Positions 1 to 8,724 of a stretch of 64,000 bases of DNA are shown one piece after another. The DNA comes from Marinobacter similis (GTDB lineage: Bacteria > Pseudomonadota > Gammaproteobacteria > Pseudomonadales > Oleiphilaceae). Both the position numbers and the translations under genes were made by a program. The first letter of the stretch is position 1. Each line of letters starts with the position of its first letter. Location of the stretch: assembly GCF_000830985.1 (NCBI RefSeq), contig NZ_CP007151.1:1302001-1366000 (forward strand). Direction: 5' to 3'. The notes under the pieces are model-generated. The model was not told where the DNA came from. It made no database searches and saw only the letters and a program-made list of their open reading frames with translations.

Positions 1-1940
1 CGTTCCATGAAGTGCTGGCTGCCCGGCTGAAGCGTCGTGCAGTCATGAAAGGCACCGTGGGTGCGGCGCTCGCCAGTATCATGGGCATGACTCTGGTCGG
101 TTGTGACAGTGACAGTGACGGCGATGATGACAGCGCCGGTTCCGCGGCCAACGCGCAGACCGAGCTGGGCTTCAAGGCCGTCCCCGTGTCCAATGCCAAT
201 CAGGTTGTTGTTCCCGAGGGCTATTCTGCCACGGCATTTCTGCCCTGGGGCACCCCGATTACCGGGTCTTACCCTGAGTTCCGAGCCGATGCCTCTAGCA
301 CCGGCGCCGAGCAGGAACAGCAGGTGGGCATGCACCACGATGGGCTTCATTTCTTCCCGATTGACCAGAAGGCCGGGGGCAACAGCTCCACCGAAGGCCT
401 GCTGGTGATGAACCACGAGTACATCAATCAGGCTGCCTTGCACCAGAATGGCGCAACCTATGTCGCCGGTGAGCGTCCTGCCGACGAGGTGCGCAAGGAA
501 ATCGCCGCTCACGGTGTCTCCGTGGTACACATCAAGCAGGACAGCGAAGGCACATGGGACGTGGTGTTTGGCAGCCCATTCAATCGCCGAATTACCGGTG
601 GCACCGAGATGGACATTCGTGGCCCGGTTCGTGGTAACGCCAAATTAGTGACCAAGTTCAGCCCGACCGGCACCGAGACCCGGGGCACGCTGAATAACTG
701 CGCCATGGGTCCGACCCCCTGGGGCACCTACCTGGCCGCCGAGGAAAACTGGCACGGCTATTTTGCCAACAGCAATCCTGACCAGCCGCGCGAACAGACT
801 CGTCATGGTGTTGGTAATTCCAGCCGTTACGATTGGGAACTGGCCGATAGTGGTGCCGACGAATACGTACGTTTTGACGTGACGCCGGGTCTTGGAGATC
901 CAGACACAGACTACCGCAATGAAGCTAACACCTACGGCTACATGGTGGAAATTGACCCGTTCACCCCGGAAGCCAAGCCTCAGAAGCGCACAGCCCTGGG
1001 CCGTTTCGGCCACGAGGGGGTGATCTTCGCACCGGTAACCGAAGGCAAGCCGGTGGTGTGCTACTCCGGTGACGATTCCCGCTTCGAGTACATTTATAAG
1101 TTTGTCTCGTCCCAGCCATACTCGGCAGCAACCGCTGGTGGTTATCTGCTGGATGAGGGCACCCTCTACGTCGCCAAGTTTAATGACGACGGCAGCGGGG
1201 AATGGCTGGCCCTGTCCCTTGAAGATGCGGACTTCGCCGCTAAGGTGGCTGCTGCCGAAAGAACCATGGTTGGTGATATCGATTTCGATGGCTTCGAGGA
1301 TCAGGCTGACGTTCTGCTGAACACTCGCCTGGCCGCCGACATCGCCGGCGCCACGCCGATGGACCGCCCGGAATGGGGCGCTGTGGATCCGAACACCGGT
1401 GAGGTTTACTTCACCCTGACCAATAACTCCAACCGGACTGAAGAGCAGACCGACGCCGCCAACCCCCAGGCGGAAAACCGCACTGGCCATATTATTCGGT
1501 GGACGGAAGAGAACAACGACCATGCTGCGATCAGCTTTGACTGGGATATCTTTGTCTTTGGCGGCGAGCAGGGCACCGAAACGGTTGTCGACGGTGAGGC
1601 AGTCGTCACCTTGGACGACGACAACATCTTCAATAGCCCGGATGGCCTGTGGTTCGACTACAACGGCCGTCTGTGGATCCAGACCGATGGTTCTGACGCC
1701 GAGCCCTACCAGAACAACATGATGCTGGCGGCCAATCCGGTCACCCGCGAGATCAAGCGTTTCTTCGTGGGGCCGGTGGGTTGCGAAGTCACCGGTGTGG
1801 TGACCACGCCCGATGTGAAAACCATGTTTGTGAACATCCAGCATCCGGATGCCAACTGGCCCTTTGGCGCTGAGGGCGACCATCCCCGGGATGCCACGGT
1901 GATCGTGACTCGCAACGATGGGGGCGTGATCGGGGCGTAA
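1..1940 (+). CDS. PhoX family alkaline phosphatase (DUF839), 5' end outside the window
   Basis: Predicted secreted calcium-dependent phosphatase that releases phosphate from organic phosphoesters. The reading frame is open to the left edge with no stop, and its first visible residues (HEVLAARLKRRAVMKG) match the Tat-type N-terminus usual in PhoX proteins (xxVLAARxxRRxxLKG), so the true start lies upstream of base 1; the GTG at 12 is only the first internal start codon. After the RR motif comes a hydrophobic stretch ending in VGCDSDSDGDDD, which suggests Tat export. The long body has the beta-propeller-like DUF839 features, including GHEG and NSPDGLWFD. A strong terminator follows, so this is probably the last gene of its transcript. 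Family call is firm; the substrate is inferred. Confidence 0.85.
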   Translation, partial: FHEVLAARLKRRAVMKGTVGAALASIMGMTLVGCDSDSDGDDDSAGSAANAQTELGFKAVPVSNANQVVVPEGYSATAFLPWGTPITGSYPEFRADASSTGAEQEQQVGMHHDGLHFFPIDQKAGGNSSTEGLLVMNHEYINQAALHQNGATYVAGERPADEVRKEIAAHGVSVVHIKQDSEGTWDVVFGSPFNRRITGGTEMDIRGPVRGNAKLVTKFSPTGTETRGTLNNCAMGPTPWGTYLAAEENWHGYFANSNPDQPREQTRHGVGNSSRYDWELADSGADEYVRFDVTPGLGDPDTDYRNEANTYGYMVEIDPFTPEAKPQKRTALGRFGHEGVIFAPVTEGKPVVCYSGDDSRFEYIYKFVSSQPYSAATAGGYLLDEGTLYVAKFNDDGSGEWLALSLEDADFAAKVAAAERTMVGDIDFDGFEDQADVLLNTRLAADIAGATPMDRPEWGAVDPNTGEVYFTLTNNSNRTEEQTDAANPQAENRTGHIIRWTEENNDHAAISFDWDIFVFGGEQGTETVVDGEAVVTLDDDNIFNSPDGLWFDYNGRLWIQTDGSDAEPYQNNMMLAANPVTREIKRFFVGPVGCEVTGVVTTPDVKTMFVNIQHPDANWPFGAEGDHPRDATVIVTRNDGGVIGA

Positions 1941-1973
1941 GTTCAAATCTAAGCGGGTAACTTTTTCAAGCTG

Positions 1974-2030
1974 CCGCAAAGCGAGCTGGTACTTCCGAGG
2001 GGCCAGTCCGCTTTGCGGTTTTTTGTTTTG
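1974..2030 (+). terminator. Rho-independent terminator after the PhoX gene
   Basis: Perfect 10-bp arms CCGCAAAGCG (1974-1983) and CGCTTTGCGG (2009-2018) enclose a 25-base loop and are followed by a T-rich run TTTTTTGTTTTG. The position 34 bases after the phosphatase stop codon fits termination of that transcript. Confidence 0.8.
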
Positions 2031-2089
2031 CTAGGGTACTTCGGGGCCGTGATAGACTGCCAAGGTAGTCCATTTAAGGAGGCGATATC

Positions 2090-2452
2090 TTGGCCGCACC
2101 GGAGCATATTCCTGCAAATCCCGATCCCGTAGCGCGTCGTTCCGACCCGGCCCGTAATCTGGCCGTGGTGGTTTACATACTTCAGGCGTTGTCGTTTTTT
2201 GTTGGAGGCATCACCGGGTTGGTGGGCGTGATCATCAACTACGTCAAGCTGGACGATGTCCGCAATACCTGGGTTGAATCGCACTTCCGGTGGCAGATCC
2301 GGACCTTCTGGATCGGGCTGCTGTGGACAGTTGTCGGAATCGTGACCATGCCGCTGGTCATTGGCTGGTTTATTCTGCTGGGTATCTCAATCTGGATTAT
2401 TTACCGAATCGTCAAAGGCGCCCTGGCCTTGAACGAGGGCAAGACTCTCTGA
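2090..2452 (+). CDS. DUF4870-like small membrane protein
   Basis: Predicted inner-membrane protein of 120 residues with an N-terminal hydrophilic segment of about 20 residues and three hydrophobic segments (about 24-46, 70-88 and 90-108). The pattern of short helices with a charged middle loop (YVKLDDVRNTWVESHFRWQIRTFW) is that of the DUF4870/Tic20-like family; no biochemical role is established. The start is a TTG at 2090, chosen because a perfect Shine-Dalgarno AAGGAGG lies at 2076-2082, 7 bases upstream. It is flanked by a terminator upstream, so it is probably its own transcription unit. Confidence 0.75.
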   Translation: MAAPEHIPANPDPVARRSDPARNLAVVVYILQALSFFVGGITGLVGVIINYVKLDDVRNTWVESHFRWQIRTFWIGLLWTVVGIVTMPLVIGWFILLGISIWIIYRIVKGALALNEGKTL

Positions 2453-2508
2453 TGGGCAGGCACCATGGATCTGCGGTTCGAGCGCTTCAGATAACTGAAT
2501 TTTTTCGC

Positions 2509-2643
2509 TCATAGCGTGCTGACGTAACTCAGAAAACACAGGCCTAGCGAGAAAATCAGAAACGCGAACGCTACCCGGGCCCTGCGGTGCGGGGGCACCA
2601 GACTAGGCTGGTGCATTGGCTCCGGGCCGCGTTCGGGGGTCAT
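2509..2643 (-). CDS. 44-residue single-span membrane peptide, coupled to the upstream gene
   Basis: Small open frame starting ATG at 2643 whose start overlaps the stop of the preceding minus-strand gene in an ATGA tetranucleotide, the usual arrangement for translational coupling. The product has a proline- and arginine-rich N-terminus (about 25 residues, including PPHRRARV) followed by one hydrophobic helix (AFAFLIFSLGLCFLSYVS) at the very C-terminus, as in tail-anchored peptides. I do not recognise a family. The coupling and clear topology support a real gene, but its small size leaves doubt. Confidence 0.45.
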   Translation of the reverse strand: MTPERGPEPMHQPSLVPPHRRARVAFAFLIFSLGLCFLSYVSTL

Positions 2644-2933
2644 ACCGCAACCAGCATCATAGAGTGCTGGGCCACTTTGGCCTCGACACACAGAGCGCAG
2701 TTGTTTCTCTGGCAGTGCTCGGTATCGTGAAGGTGCATGCGTGCCTGATCGTCCGGGTTACGGTTGTTCAGGCCTCTGTAGATGTGAATGTGCCGGGTGA
2801 GTGCACGGGAAGCTTTTTCGGCTGTGTCGAAGGGGCCGAGGTCTGCCTGTTCACGGGTAAGGGCGTACCAGCCATATATGGTGTGCAGTAAACGACCACG
2901 ATGTTCGCTGGGAATTGATGTACCTGTTCGCAT
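2640..2933 (-). CDS. Small conserved protein, DUF6316-like
   Basis: Protein of 97 residues. Residues about 14-45 (RLLHTIYGWYALTREQADLGPF followed by DTAEKASRAL) resemble DUF6316 proteins of pseudomonads and Marinobacter, which carry a 'W-Y/F-x-TREG-x-x-x-GPF-x-x-x-x-x-A' core; function unknown. The C-terminal part has four cysteine/histidine-type residues (HDTEHCQRNNCALC) that could bind a metal, but this is inference. Start ATG at 2933 is preceded by GAGGCAGAGAA. A CRP/Vfr-like palindrome lies about 150 bases upstream. It overlaps a 44-residue membrane peptide by ATGA. Confidence 0.55.
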   Translation of the reverse strand: MRTGTSIPSEHRGRLLHTIYGWYALTREQADLGPFDTAEKASRALTRHIHIYRGLNNRNPDDQARMHLHDTEHCQRNNCALCVEAKVAQHSMMLVAV

Positions 2934-3076
2934 TTCTCTGCCTCTCTGTAGCGCATGATTTGGCTACGCAGTGGAACAACCGGTCCTTTTTGTTTTAGCC
3001 CGTTACCCAGCTCCGTGGCAGCGGATGTGTTACTTCACGTAAGATGAAGCAAATTGGTTCCAAAAACATTGATAAT

Positions 3077-3092
3077 TGTGACATCTATCACA
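3077..3092. promoter_or_regulatory. Candidate CRP/Vfr operator
   Basis: Perfect inverted repeat TGTGA-CATCTA-TCACA, the exact core of the CRP/Vfr consensus (TGTGA-N6-TCACA), with A/T flanks. It lies between the end of the MFS permease gene and the start of the DUF6316-like gene, both on the minus strand, so the likely target is the latter, whose ATG is about 145 bases downstream. No convincing -10/-35 pair was fixed by eye. A chance palindrome or weak hairpin remains possible. Confidence 0.45.
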
Positions 3093-3102
3093 AAAATAAA
3101 GG

Positions 3103-4416
3103 TCAATCGTTCGTTACTTCCTTTAATTTCAGGGCACTGACCATACCCGCAAACCCCATCAGACCAAGCACCAGAATCACCGCAACCTCTGACACAAGTG
3201 ATACGACGGCGGTGAGGCCTCCGGTCACTAATAAAAGAACACCAATGACGGTATTGCTGACCGAAGTGTAGTCGGTGCGTTTGTTGCCTCCCGCCATGTC
3301 CACCAGATAGGTTTTCCGGCCCAGCCGGACGCCGGCGTGGGCAATGCTCAGGCAGAAAAAGGCGATAGGGTAGAACCAGACGCCGGCAAAGTCGGTTCCG
3401 AAAATGAGGGTGCTGATGCCAACCACCAGGCAGACGCCGCTGGCCATGGCCGCGCCCCGGATCATCACCCGGCGGCTCGAGGTGTCGGCCATCCAACCCC
3501 AGAAGCTGGCACTCACGGAGCTCGCCAGGCTGCTTGCCAGCAGGAAAACACCCAGCATCCAGCCAATGTCGGATTCCTTCTGGGCGAGTACCACAAAATA
3601 GGGGGAAGCCAGGGCCGAGCACAGAAGCAGGGCCCGGGTGATCACAAAGTGCCGGAAGGGCGCGTCATCGCGCAACAGCGACAGACTTTGCACTGCATCC
3701 TTGAGGGCGTTGCCACCGCCACCGGTTTCACCTGCGTATTCGTCCACGCCGGCAAACAGGAATCCGGCGACGACCCACAGGCCGGCAGCGAGCACAAGCA
3801 GTGCGCTGTAGAAGGCCAGGCTAGGGTCGCCCCGATCCCAGAAAAGGAGCACCGTCATGATCACCGTCGCCGTGCCCCCGAGGGTGGTAGCTAGCCCTGA
3901 AAGGCGGCCCCGGCGGGTCTTCGGGATGCACTTGCCCTGAACATCTTTCATGGATACGGAACAAAATCCACGGGCGAGGGAGAAAGCAATCAGGCAGGCC
4001 ACGATGCCAGCGCCAGCAGCATAGCCCTGAAGGAACCAGACGCTGGCAGCCATGCCTAAGACACTGAGAGCCTGGCCAAAACTGCCCAGGGTCCAGAACC
4101 ACTTGCGAACCGCCTTCTGCCGGACCCAGGCCCCGATCACCATCTGCGGAACCATGGAGCCGGACTCCCGAATGGGGACCAGCCAGGCCACCAGGGCCGG
4201 CGCGCCAACGGCACTCATTAACCAGGCAAGCACAGTTTTCGGGCTGGTCAGCAGGTCACCGAGTTTGGTCAGCACGTTGCTCGCCAGAATCAGAAAGAAG
4301 TTTCGGGGCACTTCCCGGCAGGCTTCGGCGGGAATGTCTTTGCAAACCCGTGCATCTTCCTCATTGGCAATCAGGCTATAGAGTTGGTCAAGAGTGTCAG
4401 AGTTCTGCTTGGGCAA
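3103..4416 (-). CDS. MFS transporter
   Basis: Predicted multi-span major facilitator superfamily permease. Many hydrophobic helices follow one another; the intracellular loop between the second and third helices of the second half contains GWMADTSSRRVMIRG, a variant of the MFS loop motif GxxxDxxxRR, and the first half has KTRRGRLSG. Substrate unknown. The frame stays open upstream to 4509, but the codons before 4416 read like non-coding sequence; I prefer the TTG at 4416 because GAGG lies 7 bases upstream, giving 437 residues beginning with a soluble segment of about 45 residues. No obvious operon partner. Confidence 0.7.
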   Translation of the reverse strand: MPKQNSDTLDQLYSLIANEEDARVCKDIPAEACREVPRNFFLILASNVLTKLGDLLTSPKTVLAWLMSAVGAPALVAWLVPIRESGSMVPQMVIGAWVRQKAVRKWFWTLGSFGQALSVLGMAASVWFLQGYAAGAGIVACLIAFSLARGFCSVSMKDVQGKCIPKTRRGRLSGLATTLGGTATVIMTVLLFWDRGDPSLAFYSALLVLAAGLWVVAGFLFAGVDEYAGETGGGGNALKDAVQSLSLLRDDAPFRHFVITRALLLCSALASPYFVVLAQKESDIGWMLGVFLLASSLASSVSASFWGWMADTSSRRVMIRGAAMASGVCLVVGISTLIFGTDFAGVWFYPIAFFCLSIAHAGVRLGRKTYLVDMAGGNKRTDYTSVSNTVIGVLLLVTGGLTAVVSLVSEVAVILVLGLMGFAGMVSALKLKEVTND

Positions 4417-4594
4417 ACCGATGTCCTCGGGGCAAGTGAGCGGCAAGGATACCAGTACTTCAAATACCCCTGAACCCCGATGTACGTTGCGGTGGCGTGC
4501 GCAGACCAAAAGTAGCCAGGTTCATCCCAGGCTACTTGCTTGCCTGACGTTTTTGCTTGGTGCTTAATGGGCGCCTGAAACAGGGAACCGATCT

Positions 4595-5437
4595 ATGCTC
4601 AGTTATCTTCATGCCTTTCACGCTGGCAATTTTGCTGACGTTCAAAAGCACTCAGCTTTGGCACTGGCCGCCACCATGATGCAGTCCAAGAAGTCCGGGA
4701 TTGCCTTCATGGATACTCACGCTGGCAGTGCTGTTTATGATCTTGGTAGCGAGCGGGCCCGAAAAACCGGTGAAGCGGATAGCGGTATACAGAAGCTCTG
4801 GGAGGCACGCGAACGCCTCAGTTCATCGGACTGGCAACCAATGCTCAGTGTTCTGGCTGGCCTGAACGGAAAGGTAGGCCAGCTCAAACGTTACCCGGGA
4901 TCGCCGGCCTGGTTTCGTCATTTTTTGCGGGACGATGATTCACTGGTTACCTTTGAATTGCACCCAACGGAAAGTGAGCGACTGTCTGATTGGGCATCGT
5001 CCCCGAAAATTCGGGTGGTAAAGTCCGATGGCCTGTCAGGCATGCTCAATCAACTTCCTCCCCGGCAGCCACGGCTGCTGGTTCTGATTGATCCGTCTTA
5101 TGAGATCAAATCCGAATACGCGGATGTCGCGGCAACTCTGCAAAAGGCGTGGCAGAAATGCCGTCACGGCGTCTATCTTATCTGGTACCCCATACTGACC
5201 AGTGGGCTCCAGCAGGAACTGATCGATGCAGTGCGGCAGGGTTCAGTCCGGAAGGTGCTGCGAAGTGAGGTTTATCTTGAACAGCGGCCGGAGCGCGGCA
5301 TGACCGGCTCAGGCATGCTGGTGGTTAACCCGCCCTGGGGTTTTGATGATCGCCTGTCGGCGATGATCGAAGAGATCAAGGAGGGCCCGAAAGGCCTCGG
5401 TGTCAGCCACCAAATGGACTGGCTGGTGCCGGAGTAG
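4595..5437 (+). CDS. rlmJ: 23S rRNA (adenine(2030)-N6)-methyltransferase RlmJ
   Basis: Methylates A2030 of 23S rRNA using S-adenosylmethionine. The start MLSYLHAFHAGNFADVQKH is the hallmark N-terminus of RlmJ, and the length of 280 residues equals that of the E. coli enzyme. FMDTHAGSAVYDL is the SAM-binding region; the catalytic N6-methyltransferase motif reads DPSYE (residues about 168-172), where E. coli has DPPYE, a conservative variation at the second residue. ATG at 4595 gives the expected N-terminus exactly. Stand-alone gene between a divergent permease and the next plus-strand gene. Confidence 0.93.
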   Translation: MLSYLHAFHAGNFADVQKHSALALAATMMQSKKSGIAFMDTHAGSAVYDLGSERARKTGEADSGIQKLWEARERLSSSDWQPMLSVLAGLNGKVGQLKRYPGSPAWFRHFLRDDDSLVTFELHPTESERLSDWASSPKIRVVKSDGLSGMLNQLPPRQPRLLVLIDPSYEIKSEYADVAATLQKAWQKCRHGVYLIWYPILTSGLQQELIDAVRQGSVRKVLRSEVYLEQRPERGMTGSGMLVVNPPWGFDDRLSAMIEEIKEGPKGLGVSHQMDWLVPE

Positions 5438-5470
5438 GATAGGGCCACGACCGTTGCAGGAGTAGTTTGA

Positions 5471-6745
5471 TTGGTCGAATCAAAGGACGCGCAAACCCAA
5501 CCGCCCTGTTTGCCGGGCGGATTGGTTCCCATGGAACAGTGGGAAATCCCTGAAATCTCTGTTCACCGCTCGCTCAAAGACGGGCTGCACCACATTTTAG
5601 TCCAGCTCCACATGGCCGGGGATGACGGGGCGTTTCAGAGTCTCGACGATCTTCCGGACTTGTCGGATCAACAGCGCCAACGATTTGCCCCCGAACCGGA
5701 TTTTTCCGCGTTGGCTCAAGCGCTGGCTCAGAAGATTGAGCAGAACCGGGCCGAATCCGCCAATCCCCGTGCAGTGGCGCTTTTGGTAGCCCCGCCGTTT
5801 TCAGGTGTTCGGGAGGCCCTGGCGCGCTGGCCGCTCGCCAATATTGCTGGCGGCGCGCCGGGGGAAGGCCATTGTGTCATTGCGCCGCCACAAAACTTGC
5901 TGATGAACGAGGACGAAGCGGCGCATTGGTGGGACGCGCAGGAATTGACTCGTCCCTGGGTGATTCCAGAGCTGGCGGACTTCTGGCTTCGCCACATGTC
6001 GGGCCTGGCGCTCATTCGCGAACTGTTTCGACGCATCGCTGCTGGCGATGCCGGCCAGGGCATCGTTGGCTGCTCAAGCTGGTGTTGGCAGTTTTGGGTC
6101 AATTACATACCGGACCTGAATCTGGCACCGAGCACCCCGGCACCACTCGATAGCAGTTTGCTTGGTGCGTGGCTCGCGCACTTGAGCGAACGCAATAGCC
6201 GCCCCCCGGTAACGGCCCGAATGACCCACGACGGACGTTACGTGCTGCCACTGGACGAGCAGATTGACGGTGAAAAGGTCAAGCGCAGCGGGCTCTTGAG
6301 GGACCTGGCTGCGACCTCCCGGGGCAACGGCGGGGTTGCTCTGGCGATCTGGCGCAGAGCGCTTCGAGCCGAACCGGAAGAGGGTGCCGAAGGCGCTTCA
6401 CCGCAGAGTACCGATCAATCCGATCAAAACAGCAGGAAACAATCCCGGTGTTGCTGGGTGATTCCATTGGATCAGTTGAGCTTACCGATCATGCCCCAGA
6501 GCCGGGAGCGTTCCGTCGGCTTCGTTTTGCATGCACTGCTGCTGCACGATGGGCTGGATGAAACCGCACTGGAATTGGTAACCGGTATATCACCGCATCA
6601 GTTAAGTCACGCGCTGTCCCGGCTGGCGCGGGCCGAGATCATTGCCCGCAGTGAATACAGCGGGCGCTGGCATGTGACGGCCCTGGGCTACCCGACCACA
6701 CGGCGCCACTTGCAGACCTGGGGCTTTCCGGTCGATGCCTTTTGA
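5471..6745 (+). CDS. Conserved protein with degenerate P-loop and C-terminal winged helix, partner of MscS
   Basis: Protein of 424 residues with no family I can name. Around residues 105-112 it has APPFSGVREAL, which looks like a Walker A motif (GxPxSGKx) whose lysine has been lost; further along come GQGIVGCSSWCWQFW and a low-complexity stretch rich in E, S and Q (about 300-325). Residues about 345-415 look like a winged helix-turn-helix (LHDGLDETALELVTGISPH then LSRLARAEIIARSEYSG). Start TTG at 5471 is preceded by AGGAG at 5458-5462; an internal ATG at 5531 has no ribosome site. It ends 11 bases before the mechanosensitive channel gene, so the two are probably one operon. Confidence 0.6.
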   Translation: MVESKDAQTQPPCLPGGLVPMEQWEIPEISVHRSLKDGLHHILVQLHMAGDDGAFQSLDDLPDLSDQQRQRFAPEPDFSALAQALAQKIEQNRAESANPRAVALLVAPPFSGVREALARWPLANIAGGAPGEGHCVIAPPQNLLMNEDEAAHWWDAQELTRPWVIPELADFWLRHMSGLALIRELFRRIAAGDAGQGIVGCSSWCWQFWVNYIPDLNLAPSTPAPLDSSLLGAWLAHLSERNSRPPVTARMTHDGRYVLPLDEQIDGEKVKRSGLLRDLAATSRGNGGVALAIWRRALRAEPEEGAEGASPQSTDQSDQNSRKQSRCCWVIPLDQLSLPIMPQSRERSVGFVLHALLLHDGLDETALELVTGISPHQLSHALSRLARAEIIARSEYSGRWHVTALGYPTTRRHLQTWGFPVDAF

Positions 6746-6756
6746 GGATATGAGCC

Positions 6757-7557
6757 ATGGATGATTCTTCGTTAAAGCAGGTGTTGTCATCAATAACCTC
6801 CCAGGCCTTGCTGGAAGCCTTTGGGGTTGTCGTGACAGCCATTGTCCTTATTTTGTTGGCGCAGAAGCTGTTGCCCCGTCTGGCGGCCAGGCTCAGCGGA
6901 AAACCCCGTCTGTACTTGTTAGCTCTGGTGCCATTGCTCCGGCTGCTGATCATCGTGGTGACCATTATCGTGGTGGTGCCTATCATTGTGGAGCCGTCGT
7001 TCCAAAACATGGTGGCAATCTTTGCGGGCCTGGGGCTGGTCCTCGGTTTTGCCTTCAAGGATTACGCCAACAGCCTGATTGCCGGTGTGGTAACGCTGTA
7101 TGAAATGCCTTATCGTCCCGGCGATTGGATCGAGGTTGATGGACAGTACGGGGAAGTTCGGTCGATAGGGGCGAGGGCTGCGGAAATCGTTACGCCCGAC
7201 GACACCGTTGTTATTGTGCCCCACAACCTGCTGTGGAGTGCGTTGATCGCCAACGGCAATGACGGCGGTCATAACCTGATGTGTGTTGCCGAATTTCATC
7301 TGGAGCCACACCACAAGGTGCAGCGGGTGTTGGATTTACTGCGGGACGTTGCCTTCACCAGCCCCTACACCAAGACCTGGCTGCCTGTCGTGGTTGTGGT
7401 CGCCAATGAATCTTGGGGCATGCGTTACCGGCTCAAGGCCTATCCGCTGGAACCGAAGGAGCAGTTTCGGTTTATCACCGACCTGACTGCCCGGGGCACG
7501 GAAATCCTGGCCCTTGAGGGTGTCAGGCTAGTGTCAGCCCCCGTTCTCGCTCGCTGA
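6757..7557 (+). CDS. Small-conductance mechanosensitive ion channel (MscS family)
   Basis: Predicted inner-membrane channel that opens on membrane tension and releases solutes during osmotic downshock. Three hydrophobic helices precede the pore-lining helix region (FAGLGLVLGFAFKDYANSLIAG), followed by the beta domain with YRPGDWIEVDGQYGEVRSIGARAAEIVTPDD, the classical MscS signature. Length 266 is close to E. coli MscS (286). It follows the P-loop-like gene by 11 bases. Its last 24 bases overlap the 3' end of the convergent TRAP binding-protein gene. Confidence 0.9.
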   Translation: MDDSSLKQVLSSITSQALLEAFGVVVTAIVLILLAQKLLPRLAARLSGKPRLYLLALVPLLRLLIIVVTIIVVVPIIVEPSFQNMVAIFAGLGLVLGFAFKDYANSLIAGVVTLYEMPYRPGDWIEVDGQYGEVRSIGARAAEIVTPDDTVVIVPHNLLWSALIANGNDGGHNLMCVAEFHLEPHHKVQRVLDLLRDVAFTSPYTKTWLPVVVVVANESWGMRYRLKAYPLEPKEQFRFITDLTARGTEILALEGVRLVSAPVLAR

Positions 7558-8629
7558 CTCTTGCGCCTGATTCTCCAGAGTCTCCACAAGCTGCCGGATA
7601 CGTTTTAGAATCTCGGTGCCCCGCTCACCAGTTGCATTAATATAGTCCTGGCGGACGGGCTGGCTGGCTTCGGCAAAGACCGCGCGTTCCTCTTCGGTAA
7701 GCTCAACTACCTTGAGCTGCTCTCCTTCCAGCATGGTTTTCAGCCGTGCCTGATTCAGCTCTTCTTGAGAGCGCCAGGCTATTTCGGCGACATCTTTCAG
7801 AGAACTGTCTAGCCACTGCTGCTGCTTCTCTGGCAATGCCTGATACCAGTCCCGATTGGTGACCAGTGACGCAATAAACTGAGTCGGGCGGGCAATGGTC
7901 AGGGTGCTCTGAACTTCGTAGACTCCATCTCTTCAATCGCGAAAACAGGGTTGGCCTGGGCGTCGATTTTACGCAGCTGAAGATCGGTATAGACCTGGGA
8001 GAAGGGGGTTTGCTCGGGTTGCGCGCCATAGGCGCGGTAGCTGGCGGCGGCCATGTCGGAGGTCATGGTTCGGATGCGCAGATCCTGGAAATCCGCCGGT
8101 GACCGCAGCGGCTTGTTGGCGGTCCAGGTCATCCAGCCTCGGGCACGAACGCCAGCAGTTTCAGGTTGCGGCTGGCGTAAGGTGTTTCGAACATGGCCAG
8201 CAGCTCAGGACTGGCCAGCAGACGGCGATTCACGTTGCCGTCGTCGGACAGCAGGTAATGCAGGGTGAAGACGCCCACTTCAGGAATCTGGTCAGCCAGG
8301 TGCCCGGGGGAGGCGAATGCCAGTTGTACCGAGCCGTTCTTGGCCAGCTCGGTCAACTGTGCCGAGGTGCCCAGAGAGCCGTAGGGGAAGATGTCCAGAA
8401 GGATTCTGCCATCCGAGCGATCTTCGATGCTCTCTTTTAGGGCCTGGGCATAGGCGTGTTGTACACTGCCCTCAATTTCTTCCAGGGCGAAGCGCCAGGT
8501 GACGGGGTATTCTGGGGGCGTGGTTTCCGGCGTCGCCTTACCTGATGACGTGGATTCACTCTCAGAGCAGCCGGCCATGGACAGCAGCAGGATTGCCAGG
8601 AAGGGAAGCCAGTGGCCGGTGATGCGCAT
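7534..8629 (-). pseudogene. TRAP transporter substrate-binding lipoprotein DctP, two frameshifts as read
   Basis: The three open segments (8629-8129, 8132-7899 and from about 7920 to 7534) read through as one DctP-family protein of 365 residues if one base is restored near 8134 (GAGGC[C]TGGATG) and one near 7922 (GAGT[T]CTAC). The second restoration recreates the typical FYEVQ motif of DctP proteins. The N-terminus has a lipobox (LLSMAGC), so the protein would be anchored to the membrane and bind an organic acid for uptake. No DctQ or DctM gene lies next to it, which is odd for a TRAP receptor. GGAG lies 8 bases before the ATG. Indels are probably sequence errors. Confidence 0.8.
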
Positions 8630-8724
8630 ATCCCGTTCTCCAGAGCCGGGGTGAATGTTTAATTGCCGCTAAAGTAACACATTTGGACTGGAGCCTTCCT
8701 GTCCACTGCCGTCGGAGTGAGAGT

